This document shows positions 36,937 to 44,553 of a DNA stretch of 54,423 bases, in pieces. Origin of the DNA: Acidobacteriota bacterium (GTDB lineage Bacteria > Acidobacteriota > Terriglobia > Bryobacterales > Bryobacteraceae); contig JACQZS010000315.1 in assembly GCA_016213725.1 (NCBI GenBank), forward strand, positions 1-54,423. The letters are read 5' to 3'. The position numbers were made by a program, and so were the translations under genes. Below the pieces are notes generated by a model. That model was not told the origin of the DNA, ran no database searches, and worked only from the letters and a program-made list of their open reading frames with translations. Every line of letters starts with the position of its first letter. Position 1 is the stretch's first letter.

Positions 36937-38079
36937 GTGACTACTCCCCTGCCCCGCCGCATTCCTCTTCTGGACCTGAAAGCGCAGTATCAGAGCATCA
37001 AGCCGGAGCTGATGGAGGCCGTGGAGCGGGTATTCGACTCCCAGCAGTTCATTCTGGGTCCGGATGTGGCGCAACTGGAGAAAGAGCTGGCCGAATACTG
37101 CGGAACGGGCTTCGCCGTGGGGTGCGGCTCGGGCACGGACGCGCTGTACCTGGCGCTGCGGGCATTGGATGTCGGGCCAGGCGATGAGGTGCTGACAGTG
37201 CCGTTCACCTTCTTCGCCACGGCCGGCGCCATCACGAACGTGGGAGCTAGGCCAGTGTTTACCGACATTGACCCGGTGACCTTCAACATGGACCCGGAGC
37301 AGGCCGCGCGCGCATTGAGGGAGAACCCGCGAATCAAGGCAGTGATGCCGGTGCACCTGTATGGCGAGTGCGCGGACATGGATCCGATTCTGGAGGCAGC
37401 ACGGCAGGCGGGCGTGCCTGTGGTGGAGGACGCGGCGCAGGCGATCGGCGCGGAGTACCGCGGCCGCCGTGCAGGCAGCATGGGCGCGCTGGGGTGTCTC
37501 AGTTTCTTCCCGACGAAGAACTTGGGGGGCGCGGGGGAAGGCGGCCTGATCACGACCAACGACGCTGGGCTGGCGGAACGGCTCAAAGCACTGCGGGTGC
37601 ATGGATCGAAAGTGCGCTACTACCACGATGAAGTGGGTACGAATTCGAGGCTGGACAGCTTGCAGGCGGCTGTGTTGCGCGTGAAGCTGCGCCACCTGGA
37701 CGAATGGACCCGGAAGCGGCAGGCCAATGCGGAGCTTTACGCCCAGTTGCTGGGGGACGGCGGGTTGCCGATCCAACTGCCGGCGGCGCCGGACTACGCG
37801 ACGCGCCATGTCCGCAACCAGTTTGTGATTCGGGCCGCGAAGAGAGATGCGTTGCGCGAATTCCTCAGCGCGCGCGGGGTGGGATCGGAGGTGTACTATC
37901 CGCTGCCGCTGCACGCGCAGAAGTGTTTCGCCGGATTGGGCTACGCGGCTGGCAGTTTCCCGGCGAGCGAGGCGGCCTCCCTGGAGGTTCTGGCACTGCC
38001 GGTGTACGCGGAGTTGACGGGCGATGATGTCGCTTACGTAGCGGGGAGCATCCGGGCGTTTTATGCCGCCGCCGGATAA
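36937..38079 (+). CDS. DegT/DnrJ/EryC1/StrS family sugar aminotransferase
   Basis: This PLP enzyme of 380 residues converts a nucleotide-linked keto-sugar to an amino-sugar. PLP-binding lysine is K194 in SFFPTKNLGGAGEGG. The cofactor-holding CGSGTDALYLAL is near 63-74 and VVEDAAQAIGAEYRG near 162-176. The start is GTG 36937 with AGGA seven bases upstream. It lies in the exosortase locus between the amidotransferase and the FemAB-like gene, so a role in making amino-sugar units for surface polysaccharide or protein glycosylation is likely. The exact sugar and product stereochemistry are unknown. Confidence 0.92.
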   Translation: MTTPLPRRIPLLDLKAQYQSIKPELMEAVERVFDSQQFILGPDVAQLEKELAEYCGTGFAVGCGSGTDALYLALRALDVGPGDEVLTVPFTFFATAGAITNVGARPVFTDIDPVTFNMDPEQAARALRENPRIKAVMPVHLYGECADMDPILEAARQAGVPVVEDAAQAIGAEYRGRRAGSMGALGCLSFFPTKNLGGAGEGGLITTNDAGLAERLKALRVHGSKVRYYHDEVGTNSRLDSLQAAVLRVKLRHLDEWTRKRQANAELYAQLLGDGGLPIQLPAAPDYATRHVRNQFVIRAAKRDALREFLSARGVGSEVYYPLPLHAQKCFAGLGYAAGSFPASEAASLEVLALPVYAELTGDDVAYVAGSIRAFYAAAG

Positions 38080-38140
38080 CAGCAGCACTCTTCTCCGCAG
38101 CGGGCCGGCTCTGCGATACTTGTGGGGTTGATCTCTCGCC

Positions 38141-39175
38141 ATGGCCCTTCGTGTCAGACCGATTACTCCCGCCGATGAACCTGCCTGGGACGCCTTTGTC
38201 CACGCCCATGAGCACGGTTCGCCTTTTCACCTGCTGGCCTGGCGCAACAGCATGCGGCGCATTTTTGGCTACGCGCCCCGCTACCTGGTAGCAGAGGAGG
38301 ACGGCCGGATCCGGGCCGTGCTGCCGCTGTTCCTGGTGAGCAGCCCGGTGACCGGGAGGATCCTGCTTTCCACGCCGTTTGCCGTGTATGGCGGCGTACT
38401 CGCCGACGGGGATGAGTCGCGGGTGGCCATGGGGCGCGCGGTTGAAGAAGAGGGCCGGCGGGAGAGGGTCCAGTATGTCGAGTTGCGGAATGCCCATGAA
38501 GGTCAATGCTTGGGGTTTGCCAGGGTCCGGCGATATGTCACGTTCACGCAGGAGTTGAGCGGTACCGAGGAGAACCTGCTGGAGACGATCCCGCGCAAGA
38601 CGCGTGCGGCTGTGCGCAAGTCTCTCAAGTTCGACTTCAGTTCGAGGCCGACGCGGGAGGTGGAACCCTTTGCGAATCTGTACCTGGCCAATTTGAAGCG
38701 GCTCGGGACGCCGGCATTCCCCCTGAAGCACTTTCGCATCCTGCTGGAGGAGTTCCAGGCCGGAGCAGATATCCGTGAGATGCTGTTGGACGGAGGGCTG
38801 GCCGCCGCGGTGTTCGTCTTCTATTTCCGAGACCAGGTGTTGCCGTACTACGGGGCGTCGGATCCGGCGTTCCACCCGCAGCAACCTAACAACTACATGT
38901 ACTGGGAGCTGATGCGCTGGGGGCTGAATCACGGCTACCGGCTCTTCGACTTTGGGCGTAGCAAGACGCAGGAAAGCGGCTCGTTCGACTTTAAGGCGCA
39001 CTGGGGTATGACGATGCGGGAGCTGCCCTATGAGATCCACCTTGTGCGGCGCCGCGAATTGCCCAATTTCAGCCCTAATAATCCTAGGTTCCACACGTTT
39101 ATCCGCCTGTGGCAGAGCCTGCCGCTGCCGGTGGCCAATGCAATTGGCCCAATCGTTCTGAAATTGGTACCCTAA
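38141..39175 (+). CDS. FemAB-like aminoacyl-tRNA-type acyltransferase, exosortase-system associated
   Basis: The 344-residue product has the double GNAT fold of FemAB-like proteins found in exosortase/PEP-CTERM exopolysaccharide loci: ITPADEPAWDAFVHAHEHGSPFH, split by a helix, then VLPLFLV with FSTPFAVYGGVL-like residues at about 82-95, RKTRAAVRKSLK near 151-162, and the C-terminal FDFGRSKTQESGSFDFK. Classical FemABX enzymes transfer an amino acid from aminoacyl-tRNA to the lipid-linked peptidoglycan stem. The substrate of this exosortase-linked group is not established. A tRNA-shaped gene begins eight bases after the stop and is followed by the exosortase gene, so the three are probably in one transcript. 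Confidence 0.88.
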   Translation: MALRVRPITPADEPAWDAFVHAHEHGSPFHLLAWRNSMRRIFGYAPRYLVAEEDGRIRAVLPLFLVSSPVTGRILLSTPFAVYGGVLADGDESRVAMGRAVEEEGRRERVQYVELRNAHEGQCLGFARVRRYVTFTQELSGTEENLLETIPRKTRAAVRKSLKFDFSSRPTREVEPFANLYLANLKRLGTPAFPLKHFRILLEEFQAGADIREMLLDGGLAAAVFVFYFRDQVLPYYGASDPAFHPQQPNNYMYWELMRWGLNHGYRLFDFGRSKTQESGSFDFKAHWGMTMRELPYEIHLVRRRELPNFSPNNPRFHTFIRLWQSLPLPVANAIGPIVLKLVP

Positions 39176-39183
39176 GGGAGTTC

Positions 39184-39259
39184 AGGCGGGTAGCTCAACG
39201 CCAGAGCGCCTCCAATACACGGAGGAGGTTGCACGGTTCAAGTCCTGCCCCGCCTACCA
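39184..39259 (+). tRNA. Noncanonical tRNA-like gene, anticodon position reads UAC (Val-like)
   Basis: This 76-base gene has a perfect seven-base acceptor stem (AGGCGGG with CCCGCCT), discriminator A and an encoded CCA. The D stem is GCTC/GAGC. The anticodon stem is CCTCC/GGAGG with loop AATACAC, placing UAC at 34-36. The variable region is AGGTT and the T loop is TTCAAGT. Three features are abnormal: the D loop AACGCCA has C in place of G19, position 33 is A rather than the near-universal U, and the T stem (GCACGG against CCTGC) needs a bulged C to pair. It is eight bases after the FemAB-like stop and 46 bases before the exosortase start. It may be a decaying tRNA-Val or a tRNA kept out of translation to feed the FemAB-like enzyme. 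Confidence 0.7.
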
Positions 39260-39305
39260 GCTCTCTTTGCGTCCGTGCGCGTAGCGAGAGCCAGAGAGGG
39301 TGACG

Positions 39306-40196
39306 ATGGCTGACCTGGAAATTTCTTCAGGCGAGAACGCCAAGCAGCGACCTGGCACTGAATGGCCGGTTCCGTGGGTAGCCATCGGCTGGTTTGCCGC
39401 GCTGCTGCTGATCTGTTATTTGCCTGTTCTCAAACGGCTGGCCAACGACTGGTACATCGATGAAGATATGGGGCACGGCTTCTTCGTGCCCGCGGTGGCG
39501 GCATACATCGTCTGGCAGCGCAGGAACGAGATTCTGTCGAAGAGTTATGAGTCGAACTGGCTCGGCCTGATTCCTCTCATCCTCGGAGCACTGCTGCTGG
39601 CGTTTGGCACGTTCGGCGTGGAACTGTTCGTTACTCGCGTGGCGTTCGTGCTGAGCTTGACCGGCGTGGTATTCACCCTCGGCGGCTGGGGGTTGATCAA
39701 GGAACTGTACTTCCCGCTGATTCTTCTACTGTTCATGATTCCGCTGCCGTCGGTGATCTATTACCAGATCACGTTTCCCTTGCAATTGCTCGCCTCCCAG
39801 ATCGCCGAGCATTCCATTGAGTTGGCTGGAATCCCGATTCTGCGGGAAGGCAACGTCCTGAGGCTGCCGAGCGGAGATCTTTCCGTGGTGGAAGCGTGCA
39901 GCGGCATCCGGTCCCTCATGTCATTGTCGTTCCTCTCGCTGGTATACGGCTTCTTCTTTGACGAAAAGCCGTGGATGCGGTGGGTACTGCTGGGTTGCAC
40001 GATTCCAATCGCCATATTTGCCAATGCCATGCGCGTCACGTTGACGGGGCTGCTGAGTGAAGTGAACCCCGAACTCGCCAAGGGCCTGTTCCACAGCCTG
40101 GAAGGCTGGGTGATCTTCATGGTGGCCCTGGTCCTGCTTGTTGCCACGCATCAACTGATCAACGCCGTCTACCGGAGGTCCCGTGCCCAGCAATAG
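39306..40196 (+). CDS. xrt: Exosortase (membrane transpeptidase for C-terminal sorting signals)
   Basis: Exosortases are multi-pass membrane cysteine proteases thought to cleave PEP-CTERM-type tails and anchor or release the protein in systems linked to exopolysaccharide. The 296-residue product has about eight hydrophobic helices. The active-site triad is visible: cysteine in VVEACSGIRS (about 188), arginine in ANAMRVT (about 233) and histidine in GLFHSLEGW (about 253). Start ATG 39306 has AGAGGG five bases upstream; GTG 39300 is the alternative. The EpsI gene overlaps its end by 14 bases. No protein with a PEP-CTERM tail is seen in this window, so its substrates are encoded elsewhere. Confidence 0.94.
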   Translation: MADLEISSGENAKQRPGTEWPVPWVAIGWFAALLLICYLPVLKRLANDWYIDEDMGHGFFVPAVAAYIVWQRRNEILSKSYESNWLGLIPLILGALLLAFGTFGVELFVTRVAFVLSLTGVVFTLGGWGLIKELYFPLILLLFMIPLPSVIYYQITFPLQLLASQIAEHSIELAGIPILREGNVLRLPSGDLSVVEACSGIRSLMSLSFLSLVYGFFFDEKPWMRWVLLGCTIPIAIFANAMRVTLTGLLSEVNPELAKGLFHSLEGWVIFMVALVLLVATHQLINAVYRRSRAQQ

Positions 40197-40863
40197 CAGC
40201 CGTGCGATTTCCTCACTGAAGGCGCCCGCCGCCGTAGTACTTTCCGTGTTCCTTGTGGCGCAAGCCGCGGCATACTACGCCATCCCGAAGACGGAAACGA
40301 GTTTCTCTGTGGCGCCCCTTGCGGAATTCCCCAAACAGATTGACTCCTGGACTTCGGTGGCGGAATATCCCGTCGAGAGCGAAGTGCAGGCGGTGCTTAA
40401 GGCGACCGATAGCCTGAACCGGAGCTACTCTCGGCCGGGCTCGGCGGCAGCGGTCAACCTGTTCGTAGCATTCTTTCGCTCGCAGGCGACCGGAGTGGCG
40501 CCGCATTCCCCGAAGAACTGCCTGCCCGGCTCGGGCTATGCCCCGCTGAGTTCCGGCACGGTGAACATCGCGATTCCAGCGCTGGGCCAATCGATTGAGG
40601 TCAACCGGTACGTGGTGGCGAAAGGGGACGTCAGGACCCTGGTGCTCTACTGGTATCAGACGCCGAAACGGATTGTGGCCAGCGAATACGCAGCAAAGTT
40701 CTGGCTGGCGGCCGACTCCATCCGCTACCACCGCTCCGACACATCGCTGGTGCGGATTGTCGTACCGATTAACGGCGTCGGTGAGGAGCGGGCAGACGCG
40801 CTGGCAACTATGTTCATTCAGTCCGCTCTGCCGGCCCTGAATCGCCAGTTGCCGCGACTTTAG
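40183..40863 (+). CDS. epsI: EpsI family protein (DUF3485), exosortase partner
   Basis: EpsI-type proteins accompany exosortases as a separate gene or as a fused C-terminal domain. The 226-residue product has an N-terminal membrane anchor (about 13-33) and the family core with the HSPKNCLPGSG motif (about 107-117), followed by LVLYWYQTPKRIVASEY. Start GTG 40183 has GGAGG five bases upstream and lies within the end of the exosortase gene, so translation is coupled. The conserved cysteine and histidine of the core may be catalytic or structural. The biochemical role is unknown; in Methylobacillus-type EPS clusters it is needed for polymer production. Confidence 0.9.
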   Translation: MPSNSSRAISSLKAPAAVVLSVFLVAQAAAYYAIPKTETSFSVAPLAEFPKQIDSWTSVAEYPVESEVQAVLKATDSLNRSYSRPGSAAAVNLFVAFFRSQATGVAPHSPKNCLPGSGYAPLSSGTVNIAIPALGQSIEVNRYVVAKGDVRTLVLYWYQTPKRIVASEYAAKFWLAADSIRYHRSDTSLVRIVVPINGVGEERADALATMFIQSALPALNRQLPRL

Positions 40864-40969
40864 CCGGCTGCCGGAGCAATCGAATGACGGCAATCGCGCC
40901 GTCCAGCAACAGGGAGAAGACCCATAGGACCGCAGTGTCCACGGCGCGGCGGAGGCGGGAACCGGGCAC
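40814..40969 (-). CDS. Possible small single-helix membrane protein (51 residues)
   Basis: A GTG start shares one base with the stop of the 104-residue gene upstream on the same strand (TAGTG), as in translationally coupled pairs. The product has one hydrophobic helix (VLWVFSLLLDGAIAVIRLL) with basic residues at the N-terminal side. It overlaps the epsI 3' end by 50 bases in antisense. There is no other evidence that it is expressed, so this is tentative. Confidence 0.3.
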   Translation of the reverse strand: MPGSRLRRAVDTAVLWVFSLLLDGAIAVIRLLRQPAKVAATGDSGPAERTE

Positions 40970-41283
40970 TAGAACTCCAGGCGATACTGGCGCCGCGCGA
41001 AGTAGACGCGGGCAGACTTGCGGGCGTTGGACCTGCTTTGCAGCAGCACCCGGCCACCGGTCTGACGGGCCAGTTCCTTGGCGACATCGGCTTCCGGATC
41101 GGGGGAGTTCAGTGGCGGACCACCGGTGGCAAGAATCCATGCCCCGGTACTCTCATTGAGGCGTCGCTCGAGGTCGAGATCCGCGGAACGCCACTCTCCA
41201 TCGCGCAGGAGTGCTTTGTGCCGGCCCAAGGTGAGGATGACGCCCATGAGATCGAGATTTCCGTCTTCCTCCTTGTACCACAT
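40969..41283 (-). CDS. Hypothetical 104-residue protein
   Basis: I do not recognise this family. The reading frame has natural residue composition and a well-formed helical middle (RSADLDLERRLNESTGAWIL, then DPEADVAKELARQTGGRVLL). It ends with a basic segment, ARKSARVYFARRQYRLEF. No signal peptide or membrane helix is visible. ATG 41283 has a weak GAGG upstream; ATG 41247 is an alternative. It lies alone on the reverse strand between epsI and fliW, and its stop is coupled to the small ORF downstream. Its link to either the exosortase or flagellar set is unknown. Confidence 0.5.
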   Translation of the reverse strand: MWYKEEDGNLDLMGVILTLGRHKALLRDGEWRSADLDLERRLNESTGAWILATGGPPLNSPDPEADVAKELARQTGGRVLLQSRSNARKSARVYFARRQYRLEF

Positions 41284-41341
41284 CCCGGCCTCACGGCAGA
41301 GAGAAGCGGCCTGCGCGGAGCACTAGTTCCAAGGAGGGATC

Positions 41342-41755
41342 ATGCCAGCCATGCATGGTGCGGCGCCCGCACCCCTGGATTTTGAGTTCCCGCTGGGATT
41401 GCCGGCGTTTGAGCATTTGAGGCGCTTCCGTCTGGTGCGGCAGGAGGAGTTCTCGCCACTGGTGCTGCTGGAGAGCGGGGAGAGGGCGGGTTTGCGGTTC
41501 GTTTGCGCGCCCCTGGAGCTGCTTGATCCGCAATATCAGCTTGAATTGCAGCCGGGGGAGGCAGGGCTGTTGGGAGCAGGCGACGGCCTGCTAAAGCTGG
41601 TGGTGTTGACTTTTCCCGAGGAGGGATGTCCGACGGCGAATCTGCTGGCGCCGGTAGTGCTTAACCCAGCCACGGGACGCGGGCTGCAAACCGTACAGGC
41701 CGGGTCAAGCTATTCCCCATGCCAGGCGCTGAGAGGAGGCGGAGGATGTTCGTAA
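41342..41755 (+). CDS. fliW: Flagellar assembly factor FliW
   Basis: FliW binds CsrA and flagellin in turn: when flagellin is exported, free FliW sequesters CsrA and lets flagellin be made. The 137-residue product has the family pattern DFEFPLGLPAFEHLRRFRLV at its start and the later LAPVVLNPATGRGLQTVQ. A GGAGGG site lies just upstream of ATG 41342. It overlaps csrA by ten bases and is followed by the flagellin gene, so all three parts of this feedback loop are adjacent. The C-terminal tail is short and differs from Bacillus FliW. Confidence 0.92.
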   Translation: MPAMHGAAPAPLDFEFPLGLPAFEHLRRFRLVRQEEFSPLVLLESGERAGLRFVCAPLELLDPQYQLELQPGEAGLLGAGDGLLKLVVLTFPEEGCPTANLLAPVVLNPATGRGLQTVQAGSSYSPCQALRGGGGCS

Positions 41756-41994
41756 TCCGCAGAAAGGCCGGCGAGTCCGTGCGGATCGGGGAAACAATTC
41801 ACGTCACAGTCCTGGAAGTGTCCGGAAGCCGCGTGAAGTTGGGATTCACGGCGCCGGCAGAGTTGGCGGTAGTGCGGCATGAACTGCTTCAGGCGCGCGA
41901 ACAGAACGTGGCGGCAGCCAGGTCGACGCCAAGCGGAATGGACTTGCAGGCTTGCGCCAGCGCTCTACTGCGGCGCAGCGGCGGTCCGGAATAA
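41746..41994 (+). CDS. csrA: Carbon storage/translation regulator CsrA
   Basis: CsrA is a small dimeric RNA-binding repressor. ATG 41746, with GAGGAGGCGGAGG just upstream, gives 82 residues; the open frame begins earlier, inside fliW. The first ~55 residues are the standard CsrA fold (MFVIRRKAGESVRIGE; VKLGFTAPAELAVVRHEL), with the RNA-contacting arginine near VVRHEL. The last ~25 residues form a longer tail than in most CsrAs. It lies between fliW and the flagellin gene, whose leader carries a CsrA-like site. Confidence 0.93.
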   Translation: MFVIRRKAGESVRIGETIHVTVLEVSGSRVKLGFTAPAELAVVRHELLQAREQNVAAARSTPSGMDLQACASALLRRSGGPE

Positions 41995-42045
41995 AACTCC
42001 TCAAGTGCCGTCTCCTGGAGCCGATGAGGCTACCGAAGCCGGAAG

Positions 42046-42062
42046 CGGCCACAAAGTGGCCG
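42046..42062 (+). promoter_or_regulatory. Hairpin in the flagellin leader
   Basis: CGGCCAC and GTGGCCG form a perfect seven-base stem around AAA, 51 bases before the flagellin start. Together with the downstream CsrA-like site it gives the leader a structure that could hold a second CsrA site or stabilise the mRNA. The leader from csrA to the flagellin start (41995-42113) has no other gene. Confidence 0.4.
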
Positions 42063-42094
42063 ATGCGGGAATGAGTCCTCGCAGTCGAACCGGC

Positions 42095-42106
42095 CCACAA
42101 GGAGAG
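42095..42106 (+). promoter_or_regulatory. Predicted CsrA site over the flagellin ribosome binding site
   Basis: CACAAGGAGAG contains ACAAGGA, the core of the CsrA consensus (ACARGGA), and the same bases are the Shine-Dalgarno sequence for GTG 42114. Additional GGA triplets occur upstream near 42017, 42041 and 42068. This is the arrangement by which CsrA blocks flagellin translation in other bacteria; here it is predicted from sequence. Confidence 0.55.
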
Positions 42107-42113
42107 TAGCAAC

Positions 42114-44543
42114 GTGGCGTTTACGATTAACACCAACATCGCTTCCATGCAGGCACAGGAATACCTGCGCGCGACCAGTGATTTCCAGGCCAAGACGATC
42201 AATCGGGTGACTTCGGGTCTCCGGATTGTGAACTCTGGCGACGACGCGGCAGGCCTCGCGATTGCGAACGGCTTCCGCAGCGATCAGGCGGTGCTGAACC
42301 AGGGCATCCGGAATGCCAACGACGGGCTGGCGACACTGCAGACCATTGACGGCGGTATCAACAACATCAGCAAACTGCTGGACCGGGCGCGCAGCCTTGC
42401 GGCGCAATCGGCCTCGGGCACGTTTACGGGGTCGCGTTCCGTGCTGAACAGCGAATTCCAGAACGTGATGTCGGAGATCGACCGGCAGGCTCAGGCCATC
42501 GGCATGAACACGGGCGGCAAGTTCGCCAAGAGCCTGTCTGTGTTCATCGGCGGCGGCCGCAACTCCGCTGGCGACCAGACGGGGGCCGACGCTATCGCGA
42601 ACGGCTCAGTGGGCGTGAATCTCTCCACTTCCACGGTTGACACGCAGAGCCTGGGTCTGAAGGGCTTCGAGGCGCGCGGTGCCGTGAGCGGCGGTTTGCA
42701 GTCCTCCTCCACCACCAACCTGCAGGCTATTGTGGCGGACACGAACAACACGACTGCCGTCGCGGGCAGAACGACGTTCTACGTGCAGGGCGCCGGCTTC
42801 ACTGGCAGCGACCGGATCAAGCTCGACGTGAATATGTCGGGCACCTCGACGACGGCGACGCTGGCCGAGGAAGTGAACAAGGCAATCGACGCCGCCGGCA
42901 ATGCCGGAACGGCCGCCGCCGAAGCGTTCAAGGCAGCCAACCTGCGCGCCAGCGTTTACACTGACTCGACGGGCAAGGAGCAGTTGACGTTCACCAGTTC
43001 GAATTCGGCGTTCCAGGTGAAGGCCGGCGACAAGATGGCCAACGCCATCATGGGCAATTTCAGCGCGGGTACGCAGGGCGCCTCGGTCAGCACCTCCGTG
43101 ACCACGCTCACGGGTGTCGGCAGCTTTGCGGCCGGGACAATGGTTAAGTTCCGGGTCGAGGGCGGCGGACTGAGCACGGCTGAGACTCTGACGCTGGACG
43201 TGGGCGGCGACTCCATTGCCACCGCAGTTTCCGAGTTGAAGACGGCCGTGGACGGAAACGCCAATCTGAAGGCCGCTGGCATCACCATGGACAGCATCGC
43301 CGGATTCACGGCCGGTGACGGCCTCACTCTGCGGAACGACCGAGGCGAGAGCTTCAGCGTCACTGCAGTGGGCGACACGGCCGACCTATTCGGCATGGGC
43401 ACATGGATGCTGGATTCGACGGATTCAATGGACTACACCTCGATCACTGCCATTGAAGCCCCGGCTACGAACGCCTCTTCTCTGCGCATCAAAGTGGGCG
43501 AGTCCACCGTCACGGTGAACTTCACGCCGTCGGCCGGCACCGGCGCAGGCGCTGCTGCCGCATTCAACTCCGCGGTAGCGGCCCTCGGTGACTCCGATCG
43601 GCAGGTACTGCAAAACGCCGGCATCGTGGCGGACGCTGGCGCCAACACTTTCCTGCGCATCCGCTCGGCGAACAACACCAACTTCCTGCTCACCGAAGTC
43701 GGCACCGAGTATCTCGGCTTCGACAACGGCACGGGAACAGCTGTCGCCGCGGCCGCCTTCTCCAACAGCCCCTCCGCCGCGCTGGCCCTTGACGTGGCCA
43801 CCATCGAATCCGCCGGCGCCTACCAGGCGACGTCCACGGGAGATACCAACGGCGAGTTCTACTCGTTCAGCAAGATCGCCTACGGCACAGGCGACCAGAC
43901 GGTGAGCGTGACCGCGGTGGATGCCAGCGGAACCAAGAGTTCCGTAGCCATCACGCTGAAGAACGACTCAACGACCAGCGCCAACAACACGGGACGGTCG
44001 ATCGACGAAGCGTTGGCTGAAATCAACAAGCAGTTGCAGCAGACCAACGACGCGTCGCTCAAGAAGATTGTCGCCGTCAAGGACAACGACGGCGCAGGCA
44101 ACGAGGGCATCCGTTTCATCAGTTCGCTGGCCAAGTTCGAAGTGTCGATCGGCTCCACTGCCACCAACCAGGGCATCAAGGACGAATCCGCGGCTCAGGG
44201 TGTCTCCTATGCCAGTGCGCAGATCGGGACGGGCGCGAACAACGACATCTCCACCCAGGCTGGCGCGGAAGCCGCCGTCACCTCACTGGCCGAAGCCGTT
44301 GTCAAGCTGGGCGACGCCCAGGCCGTCGTCGGCCGCGGCCAGAACCAGTTCAACTATGCGGTGAGCCTCGCCTCCACGCAGTTGACCAACCTGGCAGCCT
44401 CCGAGTCGCGCATCCGCGACGCCGATTTGGCCAATGAAGCCGCCAACCTCACCAAGGCCCAGATTCTCACCCAGGCCGGCGTCGCCGCCCTGGCGCAGGC
44501 CAACTCCGCTCCGCAGGCTGTCCTTTCCCTGCTGCGCGGGTAA
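42114..44543 (+). CDS. fliC: Large flagellin (809 residues)
   Basis: Flagellin forms the filament. Both conserved ends are present: the N-terminal D0/D1 (INTNIASMQAQEYL; RVTSGLRIVNSGDDAAGLAI) and the C-terminal D1/D0 (GRGQNQFNYAVSLASTQL; RIRDADLANEAANLTKAQIL, ending QAVLSLLRG). Between about residues 160 and 710 lies a long Thr/Ser/Gly/Ala-rich surface region with repeated beta units, much larger than in typical 300-500 residue flagellins. Start GTG 42114 has AAGGAGAG eight bases upstream. It is followed by a strong terminator. Serine and threonine abundance would suit O-glycosylation, but no glycosyltransferase is next to it. Confidence 0.95.
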   Translation: MAFTINTNIASMQAQEYLRATSDFQAKTINRVTSGLRIVNSGDDAAGLAIANGFRSDQAVLNQGIRNANDGLATLQTIDGGINNISKLLDRARSLAAQSASGTFTGSRSVLNSEFQNVMSEIDRQAQAIGMNTGGKFAKSLSVFIGGGRNSAGDQTGADAIANGSVGVNLSTSTVDTQSLGLKGFEARGAVSGGLQSSSTTNLQAIVADTNNTTAVAGRTTFYVQGAGFTGSDRIKLDVNMSGTSTTATLAEEVNKAIDAAGNAGTAAAEAFKAANLRASVYTDSTGKEQLTFTSSNSAFQVKAGDKMANAIMGNFSAGTQGASVSTSVTTLTGVGSFAAGTMVKFRVEGGGLSTAETLTLDVGGDSIATAVSELKTAVDGNANLKAAGITMDSIAGFTAGDGLTLRNDRGESFSVTAVGDTADLFGMGTWMLDSTDSMDYTSITAIEAPATNASSLRIKVGESTVTVNFTPSAGTGAGAAAAFNSAVAALGDSDRQVLQNAGIVADAGANTFLRIRSANNTNFLLTEVGTEYLGFDNGTGTAVAAAAFSNSPSAALALDVATIESAGAYQATSTGDTNGEFYSFSKIAYGTGDQTVSVTAVDASGTKSSVAITLKNDSTTSANNTGRSIDEALAEINKQLQQTNDASLKKIVAVKDNDGAGNEGIRFISSLAKFEVSIGSTATNQGIKDESAAQGVSYASAQIGTGANNDISTQAGAEAAVTSLAEAVVKLGDAQAVVGRGQNQFNYAVSLASTQLTNLAASESRIRDADLANEAANLTKAQILTQAGVAALAQANSAPQAVLSLLRG

Positions 44544-44553
44544 CCAATAACCC

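Noticed and set aside
36880..38142. 420-residue reverse open frame
   Set aside because: It lies wholly opposite the aminotransferase, which has the PLP lysine motif and a sensible start; the antisense product is Arg/His-rich.
42059..42066. GCCGATGC as a sigma-28 -10 for flagellin
   Set aside because: It matches six of eight bases but there is no -35 and it is part of a hairpin arm.
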